A stretch of 15,570 bases of DNA from Coemansia sp. RSA 922 (Eukaryota > Kickxellomycota > Kickxellomycetes > Kickxellales > Kickxellaceae). The DNA lies in assembly GCA_027577415.1 (NCBI GenBank), contig JANBQS010000547.1:1-15570 (forward strand), given 5' to 3'. The translations under genes and the position numbers were made by a program. This document shows positions 6,461 through 14,617 of this stretch, in pieces. Numbering within the stretch: position 1 is the first letter of the stretch; every line of letters starts with the position of its first letter. The notes beneath the pieces are model-generated. The model was given only the letters and a program-made list of their open reading frames with translations, was not told the origin of the DNA and did not search any database.

Positions 6461-7249
6461 ATGAACAGCACGAATCTTTATTCCTCGGTCGCTCGACAGA
6501 AGCCAACAATTGGCATTGTGAGGCAGTACTCTGTTTCCAGCAAGCGAGCACCCTTGCTAGCTGCCGCCACCACCACCACTGTCCGCCAACAACGAGGCCA
6601 GGCCATTGCGCTCTGCCCTCCTTCTACACTTGCCCCCGCAGTGAGTCACAGCAAAGTGCCTAAATTCACTATGGCTCGTTCGGAATTCATGACAGCCGAC
6701 CTGTTCGCCAGACATCGTCAGCTAGTAGAAACGCCGCATGGCTCCACGATGGACGCCCTTTGCCGGCCCCGCGCCTCGTTCAAGACTCTGGGCGAGCTTG
6801 CCATGTGCAAAGGGATGGGCCCCGAAGAGGCCAATATCCCTCATAGCAAGTTGAAGCAGATCTATGCTGCGCCGGCTTCGGTGTATATGCGAGTTACTCC
6901 GGACGCGATGATCCCCGAGGCTATGCGCCTGGGACCCCTGGCGGAGCCGCTTTTGGGGGAGGACCCGTTTAGCGATGGCCTCAGCTCGTTGAAGTTGGAT
7001 AGCGAGGATACGGCGGATTTCGTCGACGAGTTCTTTGAGACTATCCTGAATCGTCCAACTGCTGTGCGTCGCGAGAGAAGGGAGTCGAGGTGGATGATGC
7101 ATGAGATGGTTGACCCTGTGGACGGAATCAATGGCGAGTCGTACCAGTTGACTAGCGTGAAGCGGAAGAGGGCTAGCAAGATGAACAAGCACAAGCATAA
7201 GAAGTTGCGCAAGCGGACGCGTGCTTTGAGAAAGCGTCTGGGCAAGTAG
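6461..7249 (+). CDS. COX24: Mitochondrial small ribosomal subunit protein mS38 (Cox24/AURKAIP1-type)
   Basis: This is a mitochondrial ribosomal protein of the small-subunit foot. The yeast orthologue Cox24/Qri5 is needed for normal COX1 translation. The product is 262 residues. The defining feature is the extremely basic C-terminal mS38 domain (about 231-262), with Ser-Val-Lys-Arg-Lys-Arg, then Lys-Met-Asn-Lys-His-Lys, ending Arg-Lys-Arg-Leu-Gly-Lys. This pattern is near-diagnostic. The N-terminus is rich in Ser, Ala, Thr and Arg without acidic residues for about 45 residues, and contains Val-Arg-Gln-Tyr-Ser, a plausible mitochondrial presequence cleavage region. The middle (90-230) is poorly conserved in the family. 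ATG 6461 is the first Met in a frame open from 6311. It is divergent from eIF3f and convergent with PWP1 over 73 bp. Symbol by orthology to yeast; family assignment is firm. Confidence 0.93.
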   Translation: MNSTNLYSSVARQKPTIGIVRQYSVSSKRAPLLAAATTTTVRQQRGQAIALCPPSTLAPAVSHSKVPKFTMARSEFMTADLFARHRQLVETPHGSTMDALCRPRASFKTLGELAMCKGMGPEEANIPHSKLKQIYAAPASVYMRVTPDAMIPEAMRLGPLAEPLLGEDPFSDGLSSLKLDSEDTADFVDEFFETILNRPTAVRRERRESRWMMHEMVDPVDGINGESYQLTSVKRKRASKMNKHKHKKLRKRTRALRKRLGK

Positions 7250-7287
7250 AGATATTGAAATGCCCCCTCTTTTTTTTACGTTATTTT

Positions 7288-7302
7288 TTTATTCCGAATA
7301 AA
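7288..7302. terminator. Bidirectional palindromic poly(A) signal for mS38 and PWP1
   Basis: TTTATTCCGAATAAA carries AATAAA on the plus strand (7297-7302, about 50 nt after the mS38 stop). It also carries AATAAA on the minus strand (7288-7293, about 30 nt after the PWP1 stop). The hexamers are three bases apart and nearly perfectly palindromic. Confidence 0.65.
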
Positions 7303-7322
7303 CATGGTTATATAGATTCTAA

Positions 7323-8924
7323 TTACTCGCTATCAGAGGCCATTGCGGCATCCTCCTCCTCGTCGTCATCATCATCGTCTTCTTCGTCGTCGTCGTCACT
7401 GGGCTTGGCTTCGAGTGGCTGCATAACATCGCCATGCATCTCGGCAATAACGGCATCTGGGTTATCGTCTTCATCATCATCTACATCTTCATCCTTTTGC
7501 AAGCCCACCAAGGGCTTCTCAACCACAGGCACGGCTCTCACAGTAGCATCGCCGAAAGTCGAGCGAACATCGGCATTGGTAGACATATCCCAAATCCTCG
7601 ACTCGCCATTGGATCCACCGACAGCCATCAGCATTGGCTCGTCGGGGCAGAACCTGGCAGCAAAGACGCTGCCAACGTCCAAGTTGCGGCTAATAACCAT
7701 AGATGGTCTATGCTCGCGAACGTCCCAGACCTTGACGGTCTCGTCAGCGGATCCTGTGACCAGAAGACCACGTACGGTGGGGTGCTGATCCATGGCAGAG
7801 ACAGCTTCGTCGTGGGCGACTAGCGTGTATATGGGGGCTGCGCCTTGGCCGTTAGTGACATTGCGGATATCAAAGTAGCGGACTGTGCCTGCTTCAGTGG
7901 CGACAAAGAAATGCGAGGGGCTGTGAATATCCCAGAGGATAGACTCGACATCAGCGTCCATCGTCCACCAGCTAATGGCATTGGGAGCGCGGGAATCAAA
8001 GGCCGCCACACGCTGGTCGTAGCCTCCCGTCAGCATCACCGAGGGCTCGGTCGGGTGCCACTGTACGGCCTGTACTTTGTCCTTGTGGTGGTCATAGGAC
8101 TGCACACACTTGCCGGTATTGAGGTCCCATAGCTTGACGGTGGTATCGGCGGAGGAGGAGGCGAGCAAGTTGCGGACGTTCTTGTTCCACGAAAGCGACA
8201 TGACTGCGTCTGTGTGGAACTCGGCGTGTGGCTTGCCGCGGCACTTGCGCAGCTGTTTTTTGTCCATGCAACCGAGCACCAGATCCGGGTACATGCCGTC
8301 CATGGTATCTAGATCCCAGATCTCAATACGCGGCTCAAAAGTAGCCACAGCTACGTAGCTGCCACCTCCGGGCTCCTGAGCTTTCCTCCCGACGCGGTAA
8401 TCCAGCCACTCGAGGGCGAGAGGGAAGGCGGGAAGCATGAAATCATGGTGTACGAAAAGGTTGTCGCTCTCACCCTCAAAAACACACACTTCAATGTTGC
8501 TGATATCATCCTCGGTCTTGGCTACTAGCAGTAGATTATCCGATCCAAAGATACGCACTTCGTCGGCCTCGTCCTCCTCCAGGTCTTCTTCGCCGTCCTT
8601 GAAAGTAATATAGGGATCTTCTTCGCCTTCCTTGTAGTAGGAGAGACCCTTGATTTTGCTAAAAACGTGGGCGCTTCCTTCTGCTTCTTCTTGGTCGCTG
8701 CCATGGTCAGAGTCATCGTATTTGTCGAGATCAAAGTCCTTGAGTGCGGGATCGTTGAGAATCTCATCGTCTAACTTGGATTTTTCTTTGAGCTCCTTCT
8801 TCGCGTCTTCGATTTCTAGGGCGGCGATACCTTGGATCCGAGTATACTCCTCCTCGGTCATCTCATAGGTCGTTGGCTTTTCTGCCGCTGCGCCCTTGCG
8901 CACCCAAGCTAGTGCCGATATCAT
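7323..8924 (-). CDS. PWP1: Periodic tryptophan protein 1, WD40 ribosome-biogenesis factor
   Basis: PWP1 is a nucleolar WD40 protein needed for 60S subunit maturation and, in animals, linked to rDNA transcription downstream of TOR. The product is 533 residues. The start Met-Ile-Ser-Ala-Leu-Ala-Trp-Val-Arg-Lys-Gly is characteristic of the family and fixes the ATG at 8924, although the frame stays open upstream. Acidic patches occur at about 69-82 and 111-122. WD repeats are visible at about 189-206, 237-268, 279-311, 323-353, 370-402 and 415-447, with repeat ends such as Lys-Leu-Trp-Asp, Lys-Val-Trp-Asp and Arg-Ile-Trp-Asp. The C-terminal 55 residues are an Asp/Glu-rich tail encoded by a (GAN)n-like low-complexity tract (about 7340-7400). 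It diverges from the Rictor gene over 228 bp and converges on mS38 over 73 bp. Confidence 0.97.
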   Translation of the reverse strand: MISALAWVRKGAAAEKPTTYEMTEEEYTRIQGIAALEIEDAKKELKEKSKLDDEILNDPALKDFDLDKYDDSDHGSDQEEAEGSAHVFSKIKGLSYYKEGEEDPYITFKDGEEDLEEDEADEVRIFGSDNLLLVAKTEDDISNIEVCVFEGESDNLFVHHDFMLPAFPLALEWLDYRVGRKAQEPGGGSYVAVATFEPRIEIWDLDTMDGMYPDLVLGCMDKKQLRKCRGKPHAEFHTDAVMSLSWNKNVRNLLASSSADTTVKLWDLNTGKCVQSYDHHKDKVQAVQWHPTEPSVMLTGGYDQRVAAFDSRAPNAISWWTMDADVESILWDIHSPSHFFVATEAGTVRYFDIRNVTNGQGAAPIYTLVAHDEAVSAMDQHPTVRGLLVTGSADETVKVWDVREHRPSMVISRNLDVGSVFAARFCPDEPMLMAVGGSNGESRIWDMSTNADVRSTFGDATVRAVPVVEKPLVGLQKDEDVDDDEDDNPDAVIAEMHGDVMQPLEAKPSDDDDEEDDDDDDEEEDAAMASDSE

Positions 8925-9152
8925 GGTTGAATTTGAAAAATAAAATAAAAATAAAAACAGCGAAATAAGAGAGAAAAAGGACAGTGTTGACAACAGAAAA
9001 AAAAAAAAAAAAACTTTGGAACAAGATGTTTCTTGATTTGATCAGACGAAGATCCGTTTGTCTGGGTCTTGTGTCCCGCGCGTCACACACGCGCGATATC
9101 CACTTTGTGTACTCTGCCAATTCGCACCTCTATTTTTATTTTTATTTTTGCA
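8925..9152. promoter_or_regulatory. Divergent promoter shared by PWP1 and Rictor/TSC11
   Basis: A 228-bp interval. Features are an A17 tract at 8997-9013, a perfect CGCGCGT-CACAC-ACGCGCG dyad at 9077-9095, an (ATTTTT)3 leader at 9132-9149 just before the Rictor ATG, and a comparable T-rich leader on the PWP1 side. The poly(dA:dT) tract would be expected to disfavour nucleosomes and open both directions. Confidence 0.6.
9077..9095. promoter_or_regulatory. GC-rich dyad element
   Basis: A perfect 7-bp inverted repeat with a 5-bp spacer, CGCGCGTcacacACGCGCG. Each arm contains ACGCG, the core of the fungal MluI cell-cycle box. It lies 57 bp from the Rictor ATG and 152 bp from the PWP1 ATG. A function is not demonstrated. 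Confidence 0.45.
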
Positions 9153-12100
9153 ATGACTGATATTACAGTTTCCGCCCTTCCTGTACCCGTATGTACTACT
9201 ATAGAAGACGACGCCAGTACCGATGATATGCGAGGCCGCTCAACGTCCGTGTCTACGGCGTGGCGCTCAGCGACGGTTAATGGGCATAGCGATTTTTCCT
9301 CTTCTTCGAGTTCGTTTCCGTTTGACCAGCAAACAGGATTAGATAGTCCGCCAAACCAGGCACTTATTTCCAGGCTGTCTCAGTGTACAGAAAGCAGCGA
9401 GGCAGAAAAGGTCGACGAGTGTCTCGCCGAACTACAAACACTTTTAGACCGAACTAGCTGTCGCTCTGACACACTTCAGTATGCACTGAGTCGCCATGTG
9501 CCGCGTCTCCTAGTGCACTTTAAATGGTATGTTCGAGCACGAGCATACCGGCTTTTGAGGCGGCTGCCCTCGCCTCAGTCGCTAATGTACTGTCGGCAGT
9601 ACTTGGAGCTCAGCGTCATGCGCACTCTGGTGCTGGATGACAGCGCGCATGGGGAGAGGGAGCAAGGACTCAAATTCATTCGCTGGACTATGCAGTACGA
9701 CGACGACCTGTGGCTGCTCAACCCGCAGGTCATAAAGACTATTATGGCTGTGTCTGAGCAGGCGGACGATAGGATGCGGAGCGTGTGTTTGGAAACACTC
9801 TGCGAGCTTTTGGTACTCGCTCCCGAACGCCTTTGGTATGTCAACGGTATACGTACTTTGACTCAGGCTGCGTTGGACGGGCCCTGGTCTATTTCTATAT
9901 CGATTGCTAGTGCGCTTGCTCATGTTTTTGATAACCCATCGACGCGTCGGTTTATACACCCTGGTGTTACTCTGGGCGGAGTTACTAGTGCTCTGACGGA
10001 ACCCATGGGTAAAGACCAGATCTTGACGGAGCGCGCCAAAGTAGCTGCCTTTATGCTGACACAGTTCCTAAAGTCGTGGAGCGGGATCCAGTACTTTCTC
10101 TCGGACGGACGCAAGGTCATCTCGGCCCTGGTCAACGCCCTATCTATGGCTGATTCCAACGGCAAGATTATCCTCGGCATGCTCCTAGAGCTATTTGGAC
10201 TGTCTGATGATTTTGATTCGATTCAGTTCGAGCAACAGCCGCGCTTCGATGTTGACCTCTTATCGCCCTTCCATTTACCCGCCTACGCCATAACACAGAC
10301 CGCCGCACGTACTCGGCTACTGCCTGTCGATTACATGCGCACCTTGTTGTTGATGACATTTATCGACGAAGGACTGGTGGAGTCACTCGTGTCGTCTGCG
10401 CTGGAGACTAAGCTGGCCGAAGTAGTTGACGCTAGCACCACGCTGATCAAGTGGCTGTCGCAGCACCCACACATGCCCTTGCCGGAGCAGTATGTAGCAA
10501 AGTTCCATATGCTAGGCGACCTGGTCGACAGGGCACTCGACGACAATGGCTCGCCGGCAGTGGCGCTTAACGCCAAGCGCATTATCTGCAAGATTGAGGC
10601 TATCCCCAGTCTGTCCATGGGCCAGCTTCCTAGCCAGGCAATGGACGCGTGGGCATCTAGCTTGTCGTCGAGCGTGTTTTATCGCCAGTTCTTAAGGCAG
10701 CGTCGGCTCAGGGCGGAGATCCGGAGACTGAGTCATCCCCAGCCGAGACCGCGTCGAGGCAGCCATGCGGGCAAGCCCGAGTTTGGCGACGGACCGGCGG
10801 ATCCCAACGCCGTGCCGTTCGTGAAGGGACATGCGCCGAGTGGCAGCACTAGTGTTGTGGGTGGATCTAGGGGCTTGGCGGCTGGTCTGAAGGACAACGC
10901 CGCGAGGGTTCTGAGAAGCAGCGCATCGACTGGCAACCTCAAATCGGGCGGCAACGCGATGGGAGGTATTGCCGGCGCCCTGCTGTCGCAGCTAACTACG
11001 GTTAATGAGGATGCGTCGTTTACTAGCAATGACTCGGTTGCTGCCAACGCTGGTGTTGATTTTGCTGGCAAGGGCCGTCGGTCGTTGGATATTTTGCGCA
11101 ACCCGCTTCAACAGAACCAGCCACCGGGTACGCCGCAAAACCCGCGTGGTGTCGGAGGCTTTTACGGCAATATATCGGCCCTTAGCTCGCCCTTTGCCAT
11201 GGCTGAGAACTCGCTGGCATTGACGCCCAGCGGCTACAGCAACATATCTGCGCTATCTAACAGTACTGCAATCGACACGCCCGCTACGCCTGGCCATCAC
11301 GCATTCTTGTCCAATGCTGGTAGTGGAAACTCGGCCTTGTCTGTGTCGACTCCGCCGCTGATCGCCCGATCTCGTGCAAAGTCACGTAGTCGCAGTCGCA
11401 ATTCCATTGTTATTGTCAATAGCTTGGGTGTCGAGGAGACTCCGCTCTCGGCTCTTATCCAGGAATCACGAGTAACCACTGAGGATAATCCTATGCGGTG
11501 GGACTGGCCTACCATCCGTACTATCATCCTCGGTCCAATATCGCTGGGGCGTCGGTTGCCTGATGAAACCAGTGTCAGCGGATTTCTATCTAGACTCTCG
11601 CACTTTTTCCATCCATCGTCCCTTGAATTCTGCGATCTCAGTCGCACTACCAGCAACGAGGAGTACTTGGAAATAGGACGCCAGCTGATTCGCATTCTGA
11701 TCTCCTCGGCTGACGGTCTGCTACTAATCGACGAGAGTCGGCTACTATCGGGGATAGTGGATGAGATCAAGAAGCAGAACAGTCTAGCGCGGAAAAAGAG
11801 TCGAGAAGAATCCTGCTTCTCGTTCGCTCGTCTTCAAATGACCATGTCTCCTGGCTATTTCCACTTTTTGAGCGAAATCGACCAAAGTAAGGGTGGCGAC
11901 AGTTTGCTCGAACGCAATCGACTCTACGACGCCTATTATCAGGTCGTTGAATTGGCGGACCAGATTCTGTTGATCCAGTACATATTGTCCTCTATGAGCT
12001 ATGCCACGGAGGGACATGCCCGCAATATATTGCGGAAAGTAGCGTCTTCGCCTCATGAATCTCTGCGATTATTGGTTCCCAGCTTCCTGGTATATGTGGC

Positions 12101-13565
12101 CTCTGATGTGCCGTGTCGTGGGGGGTCGGTTACGGCGTGGGCTATCGAGGTATTGCTTAGCTTGGTGTTTGACGCGTCCCCGGCTGTACGTTGTGCGGCG
12201 GCACAGTCTCTGGTTCTGGTTATTGACTTGGCTGCGGAGAACCCGTATTTGGATCCCGGCGAGAGCGACACTAGGTTTATGCACCTATTGGAGCTGCGGC
12301 CGATGTTGGACTTGGCTGTCATTACTGATATTCGCCCACTGATACTTCGTATTATCTCTGATGAACGCGGATTCGCCTACCTCAACGAGCAAGGAATAGT
12401 CGATAGCGAGATGGAGTCTTGGGGTGCTCTCGAGGGCATTTACTACGTACAAACCATCGAACTCGATATATCGCGAGCTCTGGCCTACGGTCCCCTGTTC
12501 AGTAGTACTCCTGACGGCGCTATGATGATGACTACGGGCTCACAAACGCCGCCTACACCACCGCATTTGTTTGGCGAGTTGGCGAAATGTCCTGGTGGTC
12601 GTTCCTTTTTGGAAGACATGGGTATTCCGCGATTATTGTTTGAGACCTTGAGTAATATTCCGTGGAACTCTGCGTTGGCGGCTGATGTGGTGGGACTTAA
12701 GGCTACGCTGTGGGCGATTGGAGCTATGGGTGCCTCGAGAGACGGATACTTGATGTTGGAGCCCTATGATGTTATTGGGAGACTAGTTGACGTGGCGAGA
12801 CAGGCACAGTCAATGTCTACGAGAGGCACTTGTCTTTACGCGTTGGCATTGATTTCACGCAACAAGTTTGCTGCCGACGCATTTCGGGAAAAAGGGTGGC
12901 TGCTGTGTAGCTCCTGTTACGGCGCCTATGAGTTTGCTGTGCCGCCGCGATTAGAGTCTATATTTGAGGTCGGGGACTGGGCTTCGGGCGGGCTTTTGGA
13001 AGGCACCTATGTATTTAGTCCTGATACCGAGGATCTGGGTGAGGAACTGGACTCGGTGCAAAAGGAAATCATCGATTCTGTCATTACGATGAGCAACCAG
13101 GTATTGGTCAACCCTTCGTCAAAGACTCTGATGCGTTTGCGGATGTCTCATCCTCACTACTTCCGCCTCCTGCCATTGTATTTGAGAGCTATGTATCTGC
13201 TGGGCAAGTACCGGTACCGTCTGTCTGCGCGCCGATTCGTCTACGACATATTTGATGTTAATTTGGCTACGTTACATCAGGAAATGTTGCTGGAACGCAG
13301 AGACTTGGTTCAGGATACGGCTATTGCTAGTAGGAGGTTCTCGTCGTCTAGTCAGCATTTTTTGCATTCGGGAGTTAGTAGTGAGATCCAGAGGAAACGC
13401 GCTTCTACGTTGCAAGAGTATTCGTCGCCTAGTGCTTCCGCTTCGACTTTGTTTCCAAGACGGCCTACTAATGGCTTACTTGATGATATTCGGCCTACTG
13501 CGAGAACTGTGGGACCACCGCTTTCATCGAATGCTGTGGGATATACTCGTCACGCTCAAATGTAA
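9153..13565 (+). CDS. TSC11: TORC2 subunit Rictor/Ste16/Avo3 orthologue
   Basis: This is the scaffold subunit that defines TOR complex 2, which phosphorylates AGC kinases at the plasma membrane and controls actin, sphingolipids and survival. The product is 1470 residues, start ATG 9153 after a T-rich leader. N-terminal ARM-like helices (about 70-530) correspond to the Rictor N-domain. Residues about 525-775 form a Gly/Ser/Thr/Pro-rich, probably disordered insert with basic Ser sites (such as Arg-Arg-Ser), several Thr-Pro sites, an Arg-Ser cluster near 741-752, and a duplicated Tyr-x-Asn-Ile-Ser-Ala-Leu-Ser motif at 671 and 695. The Rictor middle domain lies at about 838-980, followed by a helical segment with Phe-Asp-Ala-Ser-Pro-Ala-Val-Arg. 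The highly diagnostic Rictor V region lies at about 1139-1251, with Leu-Lys-Ala-Thr-Leu-Trp-Ala-Ile-Gly, Leu-Glu-Pro-Tyr-Asp and Arg-Gly-Thr-Cys. The tail is Ser/Arg-rich. It is intronless and convergent with the C2 gene over 29 bp. Confidence 0.93.
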   Translation: MTDITVSALPVPVCTTIEDDASTDDMRGRSTSVSTAWRSATVNGHSDFSSSSSSFPFDQQTGLDSPPNQALISRLSQCTESSEAEKVDECLAELQTLLDRTSCRSDTLQYALSRHVPRLLVHFKWYVRARAYRLLRRLPSPQSLMYCRQYLELSVMRTLVLDDSAHGEREQGLKFIRWTMQYDDDLWLLNPQVIKTIMAVSEQADDRMRSVCLETLCELLVLAPERLWYVNGIRTLTQAALDGPWSISISIASALAHVFDNPSTRRFIHPGVTLGGVTSALTEPMGKDQILTERAKVAAFMLTQFLKSWSGIQYFLSDGRKVISALVNALSMADSNGKIILGMLLELFGLSDDFDSIQFEQQPRFDVDLLSPFHLPAYAITQTAARTRLLPVDYMRTLLLMTFIDEGLVESLVSSALETKLAEVVDASTTLIKWLSQHPHMPLPEQYVAKFHMLGDLVDRALDDNGSPAVALNAKRIICKIEAIPSLSMGQLPSQAMDAWASSLSSSVFYRQFLRQRRLRAEIRRLSHPQPRPRRGSHAGKPEFGDGPADPNAVPFVKGHAPSGSTSVVGGSRGLAAGLKDNAARVLRSSASTGNLKSGGNAMGGIAGALLSQLTTVNEDASFTSNDSVAANAGVDFAGKGRRSLDILRNPLQQNQPPGTPQNPRGVGGFYGNISALSSPFAMAENSLALTPSGYSNISALSNSTAIDTPATPGHHAFLSNAGSGNSALSVSTPPLIARSRAKSRSRSRNSIVIVNSLGVEETPLSALIQESRVTTEDNPMRWDWPTIRTIILGPISLGRRLPDETSVSGFLSRLSHFFHPSSLEFCDLSRTTSNEEYLEIGRQLIRILISSADGLLLIDESRLLSGIVDEIKKQNSLARKKSREESCFSFARLQMTMSPGYFHFLSEIDQSKGGDSLLERNRLYDAYYQVVELADQILLIQYILSSMSYATEGHARNILRKVASSPHESLRLLVPSFLVYVASDVPCRGGSVTAWAIEVLLSLVFDASPAVRCAAAQSLVLVIDLAAENPYLDPGESDTRFMHLLELRPMLDLAVITDIRPLILRIISDERGFAYLNEQGIVDSEMESWGALEGIYYVQTIELDISRALAYGPLFSSTPDGAMMMTTGSQTPPTPPHLFGELAKCPGGRSFLEDMGIPRLLFETLSNIPWNSALAADVVGLKATLWAIGAMGASRDGYLMLEPYDVIGRLVDVARQAQSMSTRGTCLYALALISRNKFAADAFREKGWLLCSSCYGAYEFAVPPRLESIFEVGDWASGGLLEGTYVFSPDTEDLGEELDSVQKEIIDSVITMSNQVLVNPSSKTLMRLRMSHPHYFRLLPLYLRAMYLLGKYRYRLSARRFVYDIFDVNLATLHQEMLLERRDLVQDTAIASRRFSSSSQHFLHSGVSSEIQRKRASTLQEYSSPSASASTLFPRRPTNGLLDDIRPTARTVGPPLSSNAVGYTRHAQM

Positions 13566-13568
13566 ATG

Positions 13569-13591
13569 TTTATTTTTTTGGAATATTTATT
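13569..13591 (-). terminator. Poly(A) signals of the C2-domain gene
   Basis: Two minus-strand AATAAA hexamers (13586-13591 and 13569-13574) sit between the stop of the C2 gene (13595) and the Rictor stop (13563-13565). With usual cleavage 10-30 nt downstream, the C2 transcript would end inside the Rictor coding region. No plus-strand AATAAA is visible before the C2 gene. Confidence 0.55.
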
Positions 13592-13594
13592 TGT

Positions 13595-14335
13595 TTAGAA
13601 TCTACGAGAGACAGTATTACCGATATCTATAGCTATATCCTGTCGATTAACATTAGTTCTTGGTTCTGCGAACGTAGAAGTAAGGAGTGCGCGAACTTTG
13701 ATTCGATTCTGACTCCGTCCTCTTTCCTGACGCAGTCGCTGATCACCCACACCTAATTCTCTATCAGCCTCGGCTTTCAACGACTCGTACTCTCCGTCAC
13801 TTTCTGTCCGATACTTGCTAGTCAAATAGACGAATCCCGCAGCATCACCATTCCCATCAGTCAAAGCCAGCCATCCATGATACGACCTCACATCATACAA
13901 CTCTTTCACTGGAATCGACACCCGTCCGACTACCGTATCCTTATACAACCCGTCATTGATTAAAGAGATTTCTACCAATGTATTGGTAAAGAGATCTTGT
14001 GTGAAATAGCTCTTGGCACGGAATCTCGGCTCGTTGTCATTGTTTGCTACGGTTGAAGAATAGTCGGAAGAACGACCTACGCGGATGTGTATGTATTGGC
14101 TAAACGTACTCAATAGATGTTTGCGGGGTATGTCGCGGCCTTTTAATATTTCTAGACAAAGTACTCCGCCCAAGTCTTTGACATGAGAGCCCCATTGGGG
14201 TCCAAAGCAGCCGGTTAGACGGTAGTTTCGGTATAGGAAATCGTCCCAGCCGTTGAATATAGGTCGAATGACTATAGAGTAGTCCCACGACAAGATGGTC
14301 TTTAAAATAGGGATGTAGTACAAGAAAGCAACCAT
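13595..14335 (-). CDS. C2-domain protein, probably membrane-associated
   Basis: The product is 246 residues, ATG 14335 to TAA 13595. The N-terminal 42 residues are hydrophobic and aromatic (Phe/Leu/Tyr/Ile/Trp), without a clear signal-peptide cleavage site, and may dip into or lie on a membrane. Residues about 56-175 fit a C2 beta-sandwich. The first strand is Gly-Gly-Val-Leu-Cys-Leu-Glu-Ile-Leu-Lys-Gly-Arg-Asp-Ile-Pro; a later segment, Lys-Asp-Thr-Val-Val-Gly-Arg-Val-Ser-Ile-Pro, is typical of the loop-3 and strand-7 area; then comes Gly-Trp-Leu-Ala-Leu. The Asp-Pro-Tyr of calcium-binding loop 1 is replaced by Ser-Gln-Tyr, and loop 3 retains few acids, so calcium binding is doubtful. The tail is charged, then basic. 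The leader on this strand contains an 18-T tract close to the ATG and at least one short upstream ORF. The C2 assignment is good; the biological role is unknown. Confidence 0.82.
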   Translation of the reverse strand: MVAFLYYIPILKTILSWDYSIVIRPIFNGWDDFLYRNYRLTGCFGPQWGSHVKDLGGVLCLEILKGRDIPRKHLLSTFSQYIHIRVGRSSDYSSTVANNDNEPRFRAKSYFTQDLFTNTLVEISLINDGLYKDTVVGRVSIPVKELYDVRSYHGWLALTDGNGDAAGFVYLTSKYRTESDGEYESLKAEADRELGVGDQRLRQERGRSQNRIKVRALLTSTFAEPRTNVNRQDIAIDIGNTVSRRF

Positions 14336-14461
14336 GATATTTGAGATTTAAAAAAAAAAAAAAAAAATAGAACAGTTAGTAAAGCTATGAAAAGTAAATG
14401 GGTGATGATGATATTTCTTATTTGTTGATATTGTTTTGAGAAAGCAGGGTAGGGGACAATG

Positions 14462-14506
14462 TCAGGATACTGGGCTACTTGCAGCTAGGGAGTTTTCCCA
14501 CCGCAT
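14462..14506 (-). other. Short upstream ORF in the C2 gene leader
   Basis: An ATG-initiated 14-codon frame ends 127 nt before the C2 gene ATG. If the transcript starts upstream of it, for example at the TATA box near 14850, it could dampen translation of the C2 protein. Confidence 0.25.
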
Positions 14507-14617
14507 AGAGAATGAGAAAAGACGCAAGCTTTAATGATGTGAATATGTGATAAATACAAGTATATAGTTTAATGAAAAAGCGTATATACGTGAGTCTCTC
14601 GATAATCTCTCGCTTTT

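Noticed and set aside
7340..7400. Ser-repeat plus-strand frame over a trinucleotide tract
   Set aside because: It is the antisense reading of the PWP1 Asp/Glu-rich tail.
14401..14412. C-box-like GTGATGATGATA suggesting a C/D snoRNA
   Set aside because: No D box (CTGA) follows within the usual distance on the plus strand and there is no terminal stem.
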